In this document: one piece after another, positions 20,826 through 31,300 of the stretch
Layout of the letters: every line of letters starts with the position of its first letter
How positions within the stretch are numbered: the first letter of the stretch is position 1
From: Methanoplanus endosymbiosus
GTDB lineage: Archaea > Halobacteriota > Methanomicrobia > Methanomicrobiales > Methanomicrobiaceae
Direction of reading: 5' to 3'
Length of the DNA stretch: 64,000 bases
Assembly (NCBI RefSeq): GCF_024662215.1
Contig: NZ_CP096115.1
Location: forward strand, 3,050,935-3,114,934
Position numbers and translations under genes: made by a program
Notes under the pieces: model-generated
Databases searched by the model: none
Told to the model about the DNA's origin: nothing
The model's input: only the letters and a program-made list of their open reading frames with translations

Positions 20826-23390
20826 ATGTCAGAAATTACAAACCGGAACTTTGGCAGAGCGGGTTTAAACAACGATAATGGGGGAGGATTATCTCCAAAA
20901 AGAGGAATGGCTGAGTCTATAAAAAGACCGGCAGGGGGCAGAAGGGATTATTCCGGGGGGGAAAATCTTCACAGGCACCGGGAGAGAAAGGAAGAATTTG
21001 TTGATGATTTTGTAAGGGAGGTCATAAAGGACTGCAAAACTCCGAAGGAAGAGTTGATCGAAGTCCTTCGTGCCAGGGGATTTTTAATTGACGAATTGGA
21101 CGGTGAGTATTACCTGAGTGACAACTCCTGCCTGAGAAATCCCGGTGCACACTGCTCTAATGATGACCTTGACCAGGTGGTCCTTGCCCGGTTCCTTACA
21201 GAATCCGGGCTTGGAACTCTCGATATTGTTTTTGATGACCGAAGAGATGGGGGCACGGTAAAACCCGGTTATGGTCGTTATAGCCGGAGTTTTTGTCCGG
21301 GGCCAAATGACCGTGCAAAGTACCGGCTGAATATTGTGCATGACCCAAAGTTCCGGCACTTAACAGCGGCAGTGAATATTTTTCAGGGCCTTGAGGGATC
21401 GACTATTCAGTACTTCAGTCACAGCCAAAAGGCGAAAGAGGAGCATTTCTTTGGGCATGAGCACGGGAGAAAGGTCCCTGTCTGTGTGATGGACGGTGCC
21501 ATAGCCCGGTTGTGTAAGGCTGTCTCGGCATGTGGCATTACGACTGAGATGGCCTGTGACGGTCATTTTGGTCAGAAAGACTCTGCCTGGATTATCTTTT
21601 ATACCCATCAGGACCTGGAGTGGTTTAAGATTATAAATGAGTGTGTTGTACAGCCGCTGCTACATCCAAAGATAATATTTGATTACGGGAGGCGTGGTCA
21701 GTTGTCCGGGGATGTTAATGTTTATTTCTCCGGACAGAGTCCTGTTCCGGATTATATGGAAATTCAGAGGATTGCAGCATTTCTATATGAGCACAGGTTC
21801 CGTTTAAGGCAGGTTAAGAGAAAGTTCTGTGAGGATCATCAGAGACTTGCTTTCTTCTCCTTTGAACTGGATAGTTCTGAGAAGCCGGGTGATATTCCGG
21901 AGGAGACTATCAACAGGCTCTGTGAGAGGGCAGGAAGTCTTATGAGAGGTGGCAGATCTTTTCAACCGGAGCAAAAGGGCAGTTTTTCAGAGGGCCGGTC
22001 TGGTACCAGACGGGCTTTTGAGGAGAGGCCTGACGATGGCGTGGTTGCTTCACAGGCTGCCTGTGTGAGGGGCCGCGGTGGTGCCGGTATTCTTCCTGAA
22101 AATCCGAAGTTCTTTTTCAGGCGGTACAACAGGATTCTTGAGGACCTGGTGAGGATTTACAGTCCGTCCGGACGGGAGCAGGAGCTTGCTGAGTTTATCG
22201 TCCGGAAGTACGGGAGGGGGAGATGGGTGGTCTCATCCGATGAACTGTGCAATCTTTACATCAGGCCGAAAGGTTATGGTGAGGGTGATAAATCTTTAAA
22301 GAGATCTGTTGGTCTGGAGGGTTTTAAATCCGGGAGGTCTGAGCGCTTTAAGAGTTCAGCAGGTCCGAATGGTTTTAAAACTTCTAAGGGTTATCAGGCC
22401 TATGCGGACTGCGGGAGTGATGATAGCGATGAGGTCTACGCAGATTACGGCGGTCATGTGGACCGTTATGGTAATGATTCCTTTGAGATAGTGCCGGCGG
22501 TTGCCTTTGGGGAGATAGAGGCTTTTTGTAAGGGTGGCAGGGGCGACGGTAAATGTGAAAATTATGGCCGGAATGAGGTTGAGGTTTATCGCGGTTGTGA
22601 TATTGATGAGGGCTGTGAGAGTTATGGCTGCTCCAGGGACCTGCCTTTATTAAATGTGCATCTTGACACTTTCCCGCATTATTATAAGGGCCATGAAGAT
22701 GAGGCCGGTTTTATTGAAAAACTTTCAGGTTACCGGATTTCTTCTGAGTTCTCTGGTTCTCCCGGAATTTCTGGTGTTTATGGTTCTCCCAGGTCTTCCG
22801 GTTCTGCTGTGGTCTCCGGTTTGTCCGGGTTGAACAAGATCATCCCTGGTTTTAATGCCGGATTTGACGATAAGGCCGGGGTTGCGATGGTCCTTTACCT
22901 GATGAAGTACACTTCCCTGAAATTTAAGGCTGTGTTCACTGTGCAGGAGGAGCAGGCAGTAACTTATCCGGCGAAGTACGGACGTGGAGGTGGTGGCGGT
23001 ATTGACTATGCCATTTTGAAGAAGCCGGAATTCTTTAAGAATTCTGCCTGTGTCCTGACAATTGACCGGCAGGGCGGCAGGGATATTATTGCTTCTTATG
23101 GTTTTGACTCCAAAGATTCGCCCAGGCTGAAGTTATGCAGTGATGCGTTTCTTGAAAAATTCATTGACGTTTCAAAGAAGGTTTATCACCCGATGGCGGT
23201 TGCAAAGGGAAGTATTGCCGATGCTTATAATATCCGGGCTGCCTTTCCGGGTCTTGATGTTTTGAATATCTCTGCCGGATATTACAACGAGCACCGGGAG
23301 AGTGAATGGCTTGACTTGAATGACGTTTTTGGAGTGATGAGGGTTGTTGTTGGTTTTTTGAAAGATGAGAGTAAATCCCTAAGTTTATGA
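20826..23390 (+). CDS. Unknown domain fused to an M20/M42-clan metallopeptidase, first gene of the BREX operon
   Basis: An 854-residue protein. Residues about 1-50 are Gly/Arg/Asn-rich and probably disordered. Residues about 55-365 form a domain I do not recognise, with conserved-looking cysteine and histidine pairs (ITTEMACDGHFGQKDSAW). Residues about 365-430 are a Gly/Arg-rich linker. From about 435 to the end is a di-zinc aminopeptidase-like domain: LVRIYSPSGREQELAEFI, VHLDTFP (H612, D614), GFDDKAG (D681 or D682), QEEQ (E708/E709), IDRQGG (D747) and YYNEH (H823), so all expected metal and catalytic positions are present. Two low-complexity blocks (about 485-600 and 625-670) are inserted in the peptidase part. 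It is 54 bases before brxA on the same strand and behind its own promoter. Co-function with BREX is inferred. Confidence 0.75.
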   Translation: MSEITNRNFGRAGLNNDNGGGLSPKRGMAESIKRPAGGRRDYSGGENLHRHRERKEEFVDDFVREVIKDCKTPKEELIEVLRARGFLIDELDGEYYLSDNSCLRNPGAHCSNDDLDQVVLARFLTESGLGTLDIVFDDRRDGGTVKPGYGRYSRSFCPGPNDRAKYRLNIVHDPKFRHLTAAVNIFQGLEGSTIQYFSHSQKAKEEHFFGHEHGRKVPVCVMDGAIARLCKAVSACGITTEMACDGHFGQKDSAWIIFYTHQDLEWFKIINECVVQPLLHPKIIFDYGRRGQLSGDVNVYFSGQSPVPDYMEIQRIAAFLYEHRFRLRQVKRKFCEDHQRLAFFSFELDSSEKPGDIPEETINRLCERAGSLMRGGRSFQPEQKGSFSEGRSGTRRAFEERPDDGVVASQAACVRGRGGAGILPENPKFFFRRYNRILEDLVRIYSPSGREQELAEFIVRKYGRGRWVVSSDELCNLYIRPKGYGEGDKSLKRSVGLEGFKSGRSERFKSSAGPNGFKTSKGYQAYADCGSDDSDEVYADYGGHVDRYGNDSFEIVPAVAFGEIEAFCKGGRGDGKCENYGRNEVEVYRGCDIDEGCESYGCSRDLPLLNVHLDTFPHYYKGHEDEAGFIEKLSGYRISSEFSGSPGISGVYGSPRSSGSAVVSGLSGLNKIIPGFNAGFDDKAGVAMVLYLMKYTSLKFKAVFTVQEEQAVTYPAKYGRGGGGGIDYAILKKPEFFKNSACVLTIDRQGGRDIIASYGFDSKDSPRLKLCSDAFLEKFIDVSKKVYHPMAVAKGSIADAYNIRAAFPGLDVLNISAGYYNEHRESEWLDLNDVFGVMRVVVGFLKDESKSLSL

Positions 23391-23444
23391 TGAATGCAGA
23401 AAGCTTCAGCAAAAAGGCATATTTCAAACGGAGGATAGAATTAA

Positions 23445-24266
23445 ATGAAATTCATAAATATTATTTGTTATAAAGATAACAGATCAATAGTGGAACAGTC
23501 TGATTTTTTTGTTAAACAGGATTATCCCGAAAACTTTGGATTTTATTCAAAAAGTTCTCATACGGGGCGTACAGTCATGCTTTCTGAATTCATGACTGTA
23601 ATGGATAACGCACCCGGCTTTAATGATAAAGAAATTCTTAAAAAAATATTTGTTGAAGATAATTTATTAAAAAAAGAGAGTAATTCCGGGAGGAAAATAT
23701 CTTTCTATTATTTAAAGCACCTTTATGGTCTGGACTCTGAAAATAAAAATTTTCAGGGACTTTTGAAGTACTGGAAGGAGAAATCACCTGATAATAAAAT
23801 AATGGCACTCCTTTGTGCATTATCCCGTGATGAAGTATTAAGGTTGTCATCCGGGTATATACTATCAGTTAAAACCGGAGATTTTGCTGAAAAATCCGGT
23901 TTAAAAGAAATAATAGATAATTATTATCAGAACATTTACAGTGAAAAAGTCCGTGAGTCGATGGTCAGGAATCTGATGTCATCATGGACTCAGTCAGGGT
24001 ATCTTGAAGGCAGGTCCAATAAAATAAGGATTAAACCTGAGGTATCTGTACATTCTTTTGCATATGCCTGTTATCTGGCATATCTTTCCGGATTTCGGGG
24101 AAAGAGAATATTTCATTCTCCCTGGGTTTTGGTATTATGCCTCAATGATTCAGAGGCAGAAGAATTAACAAAAGAATCAAACAGAAAAGGTCTGATGTCA
24201 GTAAAAAAAGCCGGAAGTGTTGTTGAGGTCACATTTCCGGAAGATTTGATTGGGGGAACTCAATGA
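23445..24266 (+). CDS. brxA: BREX protein BrxA (DUF1819 family)
   Basis: A 273-residue small helical protein at the usual first position of type 1 BREX. The match is based on order and on segments such as FYYLKHLYGLDSE, MALLCALSRDEVLRLSSGYI, MVRNLMSSWTQSGYLEGR and YACYLAYLSGFRGKRIFHSPW, which fit the DUF1819 pattern. It is somewhat longer than the roughly 200 residues of the Escherichia protein, mainly at the N-terminus. BrxA homologues are winged-helix DNA-binding proteins required for phage resistance in some systems. A ribosome-binding site GGAGG precedes its ATG, and it overlaps brxB by four bases. Confidence 0.85.
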   Translation: MKFINIICYKDNRSIVEQSDFFVKQDYPENFGFYSKSSHTGRTVMLSEFMTVMDNAPGFNDKEILKKIFVEDNLLKKESNSGRKISFYYLKHLYGLDSENKNFQGLLKYWKEKSPDNKIMALLCALSRDEVLRLSSGYILSVKTGDFAEKSGLKEIIDNYYQNIYSEKVRESMVRNLMSSWTQSGYLEGRSNKIRIKPEVSVHSFAYACYLAYLSGFRGKRIFHSPWVLVLCLNDSEAEELTKESNRKGLMSVKKAGSVVEVTFPEDLIGGTQ

Positions 24267-24811
24267 CCAAATTACAGAATCTGTCAAAAAGATACAAAGA
24301 GCATGTAGAACTGGTATGGCAAAGAAATATTTCCGGACCGGAAAAAGTCTGGTTTTGTATTTATGATCCAAATTCCGAGAGGAAAATCCGTGCAGGCATA
24401 AAGGAGTTTGAGATCTATACTATACAGTCCGGGCATAAATGGACTGAAATAGATTTAAGCCCGTTTTTTGAGGAATGGCTGTCTGAAAATGAATACCGGG
24501 AAGAGTATTTTTCCGAACCGGAATATCTGCTGGATGATCTGTCTGAACTAAAGGAATTTCTGGTTGAAAAAATCAGGGGAAAAACTTCTGATTCAGATGA
24601 GGACACTGTGATTGCCGTTCTTGGCATTGCATCAATGTTTGGAATATTAAGGGCAAGTCAGATTGTTGAGCTTATTATTGATAAAGTTAAAATCTCAGGA
24701 AGACTTCTGGTCTTTTTCCCCGGAGAACGGGATAAGAATAACTACAGATTACTAAAAGCCAGGGATGGGTGGAATTATCTTGCATATCCGATTGAAGCGG
24801 AGGAGGATTGA
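24263..24811 (+). CDS. brxB: BREX protein BrxB (DUF1788 family)
   Basis: 182 residues with clear DUF1788 signatures: VWFCIYDPNSERKIRAGIKE, the aromatic GHKWTEIDLSPFFEEWL, YREEYFSEPE and the very conserved ending GRLLVFFPGERDKNNYRLL plus DGWNYLAYPI. Its biochemical role is not established, but it is essential in characterised type 1 systems. It overlaps brxA by four bases and its stop is two bases before the ATG of brxC. Confidence 0.95.
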   Translation: MTKLQNLSKRYKEHVELVWQRNISGPEKVWFCIYDPNSERKIRAGIKEFEIYTIQSGHKWTEIDLSPFFEEWLSENEYREEYFSEPEYLLDDLSELKEFLVEKIRGKTSDSDEDTVIAVLGIASMFGILRASQIVELIIDKVKISGRLLVFFPGERDKNNYRLLKARDGWNYLAYPIEAEED

Positions 24812-24813
24812 TC

Positions 24814-27800
24814 ATGGCAACTATAACGAATAATGAAGTATTTTTCAAAGATCCAACAACATATACAATACCTAATGATGGTGTCGCAAAGGTAGCACCA
24901 TTGAGCAGAGAAGATAAAAACGACTGGATTGTGGCCAGATATGAACTTGAAAATTTCGTCTGCAAGGGTTCATATCATGAAGGGCTTAGAAGAATTCTCC
25001 AGTCATACCTTGACCATCTGGATAAGGCAAGTCAGCCTGCGGTCTGGGTAAGCGGGTTTTTTGGCTGTGGTAAATCGCATCTTGTCAGGATTCTGGACTT
25101 TTTATGGAGAGATATTGAATTTTCGGGCGGAATAACAGCAAGGGGTCTTTGTACCCTCCCTGATGATGTGAAGGTGCTGTTAAAAGAGTTGTCAACTGAG
25201 ACCAAAAGGAATGGTGGAATATGGTCTGCGGCAGGAACTATGAGTGCCGGAAGCGGAGACGGGCCAAGAACGGATCTTCTTCAGCTCGTTCTTCGTTCCG
25301 CAGGGCTTCCTGAGAATATTGAAGTTGCAAGAGTTCACCTGTGGCTTGAGGAATGTGGAATTCTTGATGATGTCCGGGAATATCTGATCTCAATAGATAA
25401 GGAAAAGGACCTGCTCCACCCTTTTGTTTCTCCAAAGTTTATTGAGGCTGTTATTAAGTTTCATCCGGATTATTCTGGAGATGAAGATCCAAAGGATGTT
25501 AAAGACGATTTAAGACGGGAATTCAGGACAAGTTCAGGGATTTCCAATACAGAGATGGTTTCCATGCTTAATCAGATCTTCCTGATGCAGTCTGAGAATA
25601 AGGATAAACTGCCTCTTGTGCTGATTATCCTTGATGAGGTCCAGCAGTATCTGACTATTGGTGATGGTTCGGATAAACTGCTTGATTTTCAGGAAGCTGT
25701 TGAAGAGTGCTGCAGAAGGTTTAGCGGGAAAGTCCTGTTTATTGCGACTGGACAGGAGGCCCTTCAGGCAAATACCCAGCTTCAGAGGCTTCAGGGCAGG
25801 TTTTCCGAGAAGGTTATTTTAGAGTCAAAAGATGTTGATACGGTATTAAGGGAGACTGTATTACTAAAGAAAGAATCCATGAAACCGGAACTGAGATCAG
25901 TTCTGGACAGGGTTAACGGTGAGATTTCAAGGCATATTTCCAATTCAAAACTGGCACACAGGCAGGAGGATGACAGGTTTATTCTCTCTGATTATCCTCT
26001 TCTTCCGACAAGGAAGCGTTTCTGGGAGAGGGTTTTGGCATCCGTTGATCCGGACGGGATGGGTAATCAGCTCAGGAATCAGCTCAGGCTTGTCTTTGAC
26101 GGACTAAAGGACTATGCCGGCTGTGATATTGGACATTTTATTCCTGCGGATTACATTTATACTCAGAATAAGCGGTATCTGAGGCAGAATTATATTCTTA
26201 CTCAGAATGTCGATGACCTTATCAGCAGAGAAAATGACGGAACAGAAAAAGGTGAACTCCGCTCACGTATCTGTGCCACGATATTTCTGATACAGCATAT
26301 AGACCCTTCGTATGGGATTAAGGCCGAACCTGAGACAATCTGTGATCTTATGGTCAGTGATCTTATTTCCGGGAGTGAATCACTCAGGCAGTCAGTGCCT
26401 TTACTTCTTGAGGATATGCATACAAGAGGAGTGCTTGCACATATAGATACGGAGTACCGTATTCAGACAGAGGAAGGGAGTGTCTGGGAAGGAGATTATC
26501 AGAAAAGAAGAGCGAAATTTAAGGGTGATGATACAAGGATTATTGATGAAAGGGTGAAGTTCATCAAAAGCAGGATGTCGGGTATTTTAGGCAGTGTGAA
26601 CCTTATTCAGGGTGAGAGCCGGACACCACGCAATATTAAAGTTACATACTTTGGGGATGAAAGGCCAAAGACTGAGAAGGATATTCCCATCTGGGTACGG
26701 AACGGATGGGACATCCCGGAAAAGGATGTCATCAATGAATGTGCTGCTGAGGGAAATGAGAGTTCTATTGTTACGGTGTTTATTCCGCTTGAGTTTAATG
26801 ATGACCTAAAGAATGAGATTGCAGGCTATCTTGCGGCAGACAGGGTCATTGACAGAAAAGGGACGCCAAACACTCAGGACGGTATTCAGGCTAAACAGAA
26901 TATTGAGACCAAACGTGAAAGGCATAAGGCAAGAGCTGAGAGAATTGTTGATGATATTTTAAGGGATGCAAAGGTTATTCTTGGCGGCGGAACTGTTGTA
27001 CCCGGTGATTCTGTTTCTGAATGCATTAAGGATGCTTCAAACCGGGCAATGGTCCGGATGTATCCAAAATTCGATGATGGGGACGCTGCCGGATGGGATA
27101 AGGTAGTAAAAGCAGTAAGCAGGGAAGAGCAGTCTCCGCTGTCAAAGATTGGGTTTGGGAGGGACCCAAAGGAACATCCGGTCTGCCGGGAGATTTTAAA
27201 GAGGCTGAATAGTGAGAAGAAGGGCAATGAACTTCTTAAGGCCCTGGGTGAACCTCCGTTTGGATGGCCTAAAGATGCAATAAATGCCGGGCTGATTGTG
27301 CTTGTTGCCTCAGAATATGTCAATGTTAAGTTAAATAACAGACCCGCAGGAGCGGTGGACTTAAACGCCAGAAATATTGGCAATGCATCTTTTGAAGTTG
27401 AGGATGTGGTCCTTTCCACTAATGAGAAATTTGGTGCAAGGAAGATGTATGCTGAACTTGGCCTCTCCGGGAAGAGCGGGAAAGAGACTGAGGAGGCAGG
27501 TCTGTTTCTGGAAAAGCTGAATGCTCTTGCAAAAAGTACAGGCGGGGATGCACCTCTTCCTTATGCTGCAGAACCTCCTTATCTCTCTGAACTTGCCGGA
27601 TATTCAGGGAACAGTCTTGTTAAAGAGCTGAATGAACGAAGAGAAGTTATTCTTTCTGATATTAAGTTATGGAAGGCGACTGCTGAACTGATAGATTCCA
27701 GGAGTAAGGAGTGGGCTACTTTTTCAAGGCTTCTTGATCACTCTGAAGGTCTGCCTGATTATGACCTGTTTGATGGTGAAGCAAAGAGTGTTATTGCCGG

Positions 27801-28281
27801 GAGATCACTGCTCAGTGATCCTGATCCGGTTGAACCTCTGCTGTCAGATCTGAGAAACAGTATCAGGGATTATTATACTGCCGGTGCTGGCAGTGTCAAT
27901 AAAGCAAGGAAGGAAGTAACGGACTCACTTGAGTCAGACAGTTACTGCCGGGAACTTGCAGATGATAAAAGAGAGAGTCTGTTAAAGGAATACGGGCTTG
28001 ATGATGAGTTTACTGTCACTGTCGGGAGTGATGAGGAGATATTTACTCAGCTGAGGAAAGTTCCGGTAAACAGCCTTAAGTCCAGGGCTGAACTTACGAG
28101 GTCTTATCTTCCCAAGATTAAGGAGAGGATTGCCAGAATGCTTGAGCCGGAGACGGTTGTTATTTCACTTAAATCTCCGGTTACGATTAAATCTTCTGAG
28201 GAACTTGAGGATTATCTTCTTTCTGTTAAAGAAGAGGCAGAGAAGGCTTTGAATGACGGAAATCCGGTGATGCTGAGATGA
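24814..28281 (+). CDS. brxC: BREX ATPase BrxC (DUF499-containing P-loop protein)
   Basis: About 1155 residues. I chose the ATG at 24814, which has GGAGG upstream and gives MATITNNEVFFKDP, a typical BrxC start. SGFFGCGKSHLVRILDFLW at about residue 84 is the Walker A region, and LVLIILDEVQQYL at about residue 268 is Walker B. The long remainder contains the family's helical regions (RRAKFKGDDTRIIDERVKFI, GFGRDPKEHPVCREILKRL, EPPFGWPKDAI). BrxC is the large AAA-like ATPase of BREX, probably working with PglX and BrxB on DNA. No frameshift or truncation is seen. Confidence 0.95.
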   Translation: MATITNNEVFFKDPTTYTIPNDGVAKVAPLSREDKNDWIVARYELENFVCKGSYHEGLRRILQSYLDHLDKASQPAVWVSGFFGCGKSHLVRILDFLWRDIEFSGGITARGLCTLPDDVKVLLKELSTETKRNGGIWSAAGTMSAGSGDGPRTDLLQLVLRSAGLPENIEVARVHLWLEECGILDDVREYLISIDKEKDLLHPFVSPKFIEAVIKFHPDYSGDEDPKDVKDDLRREFRTSSGISNTEMVSMLNQIFLMQSENKDKLPLVLIILDEVQQYLTIGDGSDKLLDFQEAVEECCRRFSGKVLFIATGQEALQANTQLQRLQGRFSEKVILESKDVDTVLRETVLLKKESMKPELRSVLDRVNGEISRHISNSKLAHRQEDDRFILSDYPLLPTRKRFWERVLASVDPDGMGNQLRNQLRLVFDGLKDYAGCDIGHFIPADYIYTQNKRYLRQNYILTQNVDDLISRENDGTEKGELRSRICATIFLIQHIDPSYGIKAEPETICDLMVSDLISGSESLRQSVPLLLEDMHTRGVLAHIDTEYRIQTEEGSVWEGDYQKRRAKFKGDDTRIIDERVKFIKSRMSGILGSVNLIQGESRTPRNIKVTYFGDERPKTEKDIPIWVRNGWDIPEKDVINECAAEGNESSIVTVFIPLEFNDDLKNEIAGYLAADRVIDRKGTPNTQDGIQAKQNIETKRERHKARAERIVDDILRDAKVILGGGTVVPGDSVSECIKDASNRAMVRMYPKFDDGDAAGWDKVVKAVSREEQSPLSKIGFGRDPKEHPVCREILKRLNSEKKGNELLKALGEPPFGWPKDAINAGLIVLVASEYVNVKLNNRPAGAVDLNARNIGNASFEVEDVVLSTNEKFGARKMYAELGLSGKSGKETEEAGLFLEKLNALAKSTGGDAPLPYAAEPPYLSELAGYSGNSLVKELNERREVILSDIKLWKATAELIDSRSKEWATFSRLLDHSEGLPDYDLFDGEAKSVIAGRSLLSDPDPVEPLLSDLRNSIRDYYTAGAGSVNKARKEVTDSLESDSYCRELADDKRESLLKEYGLDDEFTVTVGSDEEIFTQLRKVPVNSLKSRAELTRSYLPKIKERIARMLEPETVVISLKSPVTIKSSEELEDYLLSVKEEAEKALNDGNPVMLR

Positions 28282-28352
28282 TTAAAACGGGTGTTTTTTT
28301 TCCGTTAAAAATAAACCAGTTTTTTGGGATTTTTGAATGAAGGGGTGTTATA

Positions 28353-31300
28353 ATGACTGTTCTTACTGATACTGAGAGGAAGGGCCTTGAGAAGTCTGTT
28401 CTTGATGCCCACAGGAAGGCTGAAGCCGGTGCTTTTAATGCCCTGAATTATCTTGGCGTTGAAGCGGATAAGAAACCTTTTCATCTGAGTGATGCTGAGG
28501 CGGAGCTTAGAAGGAGACTTCGTTCTGAGATGAGGAGGCTTGGGAGTTATGATGTCCTTATCTCTTCGGTTGCCTATGAGCAGTGGCACAGGATGCTTTT
28601 TGCCCGTTTTCTGCTTGAAAATGATCTGCTGATTCATCCGAAATTTAAGGTTCCTGTCTCTTTTTCTGATATAACTGAGATTGCGGATGAGAAAGGAAGT
28701 GAGGCCTGGGAGGTTGCAGCGGAGTTTGCTTCTCATATGCTGCCCGGAATTTTCAGGCAGGATGACCCTTTTCTGATGGTTAAGTTTAGTCCTGAGGACA
28801 GGATTGCCCTTCAGGGTGTGCTTGACGGTATTTCATCTGAGAGTTTTTTAGCTGAGGATGCACTTGGCTGGACTTATCAGTTCTGGCAGAGTGAGAAAAA
28901 AAAGGAGGTCAATGATTCGGAGAGGAAGATCGAAGGTTATGACATCTGTGCTGTGACTCAGCTTTTTACTGAGCCTTATATGGTTAAGTTTCTGCTTGAG
29001 AATACTCTTGGTGCATGGTGGCTTTCTTTGCATCCGGATTCAGGTCTTAAGTCTGAGTGGGAGTTTTACAGGTCTGAGGTTGAGCATGACTTTTCCGGAT
29101 GGCCCTCTTACATCAATGAACTGAAGATCCTTGATCCCTGCTGTGGGTCCGGGCATTTTTTAGTCCGGGCTTTTCATATGCTCCTTTCTATGAGAAGGGA
29201 GAAGGGAGAAGAGAACGAAGCCGCCATTTCTGCAATCATCTCCAAAAACCTGCACGGGCTTGAGCTTGACCCCCGCTGTATCCAGATTGCAACCTTTGCC
29301 CTTGCCCTTGAGGCATGGAAGGAGGGTTTTTCCCCGACTGATTCCTATCTGCCTGTTCCAAATCTTGCCTGCACCGGAATTCCGATTAAGGCTGAGAAGG
29401 ATGACTGGCTTAAGCTTGCCGGCGGTGACGGTATGCTTGAGTCTGCCCTTGAGAACTACTATGACTTATTTAAGAACGCCGATTCATTAGGCAGTCTAAT
29501 CCAGCTTGACAATCAGAGCAGTTCTGGCACTGACAAACATAGTTCAGTTAACCAGACTCTAATTGATCAGAAAACCCTGATGGAAAAACTTGAGCAGGCT
29601 TTAAAGAAAGAAACAGCAGCCGGCGATCCCGTTGCAGAAACCTTCGGGGAAACTGCAAATGCCATCATGAAAGCTGCCCATCTCCTAAACTGTAAATACG
29701 ACTATGTTGTGACGAATGTTCCATATCTTACAAGAGGAAAACAGAGCGACATTTTAAAGGATTTTTGTGAATCCAATTATCCATTATCAAAGAATGATAT
29801 TGCAACTGTTTTTCTCGAAAGATGTCTTTCATTTACTTCAATAAGAGGAAAGGTTAGCATTGTCTTACCTCAAAATTGGCTATTTCAACCAAGATATGAA
29901 AATATCAGGAAAAAATTAATAAAGTCAGAAAAATGGGATATCCTAGCAAAGCTTGGTCCGGGTGCTTTTGAAACAATTTCTGGAGAAGTTGTTAAGGCGA
30001 TTTTAATGAATATAGAACATGGATCCATATCTAATGAACATTTGTTATCAGGAATTGACGTTTCAAATAGAAAAAATGCCTCAGATAAAGCAATAGGATT
30101 ACTTTCAGATGATATAAAAAAAATCCAACAGATAAAGCAATTGGAAAATCCAAGTTCTCTCATATCATTTGAATCTTTAAATAAAATAAACCTACTTGGT
30201 AAATATGCTACTTGTATCGAAGGTCTCTCTACAGGTGATTCTGACAGGTTCATTAAAAAATATTGGGAAGTTTACCCTAAAGACAAAAACTGGGAGTTAT
30301 TCATTCAAAATGTCAATGAAAATATGAATTATGGAGGAAGAGAAAATATTCTTTTTTGGGAAAATGGGAAAGGTGCCCTTCAACGATTTCCAAATTCGCA
30401 TAATTTCCCATCTAATACTATGAATGGGTTCCAAGTTCTTGGGAATAAAGGATTAAGAATTACTCAAATGCAAAACCCTAAAGTAACAATATATACTGGT
30501 GAAATATTTGGAAAAAGTGCAGGCACGCTGGTTTTAGAAGATAATTCACTTTTAACTGCTGTCTTATCGTATTGTAATTCAGATTTGTTTTCAAAAGAAG
30601 TTAATATAATAAATCAATCACTATATAAACCCGTTGGAACCTTTTTAAAAGTCCCATTTGATCTTGAATACTGGCAGAAGGTGGCTGCTGAGAAGTATCC
30701 GGACGGACTTCCGGAACCGTATTCAGATGATCCTACACAGTGGCTGTTTCACGGGCATCCAAAACCGTCAGAAAGTCCGCTTCATGTGGCAGTTGCACGG
30801 CTGCTTGGGTACAGATGGCTGGCTGAAACCGATACTGAGATGGAACTCTCCTCTGAGGCACGGGACTGGATAAAAGAGAGTGAGAAGCTTCTATCGTTTG
30901 CAGATGATGACGGTATAGTTTGTATTCCTTCTGTCCGTGGTGAAGGACGGATGGATGAGAGGGTACGTGAGGTGCTTAAGGCTGCTTTTGGCAGTGAATG
31001 GTCTGCGAGGCATGAAGAGAAGATGCTTGCTGACCTTGGTTATGTAAAGAAGGACGGCAGTCTGAAAGGAGACCTTGAGAAGTTCCTCCGGGATGAGTTC
31101 TTTAAATCACACTGTAAGTTATTCCATAACCGTCCGTTTATCTGGCATATCTGGGACGGGGAGAAGGACGGTTTTTCTGTTCTTGTCAATTATCATAAGC
31201 TTGATCGCCGGAATCTTGAGCGGCTTATATATTCATATCTTGGCCCCTGGATTTCACAGCAGGAGAGGGAGAAGGCAGACAATAAAGCCGGTGCTGAAAA

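Noticed and set aside
26886-27419. Minus-strand frame of 177 codons opposite brxC
   Set aside because: Low-complexity Ser/Leu/Pro composition typical of antisense frames; brxC is conserved throughout.
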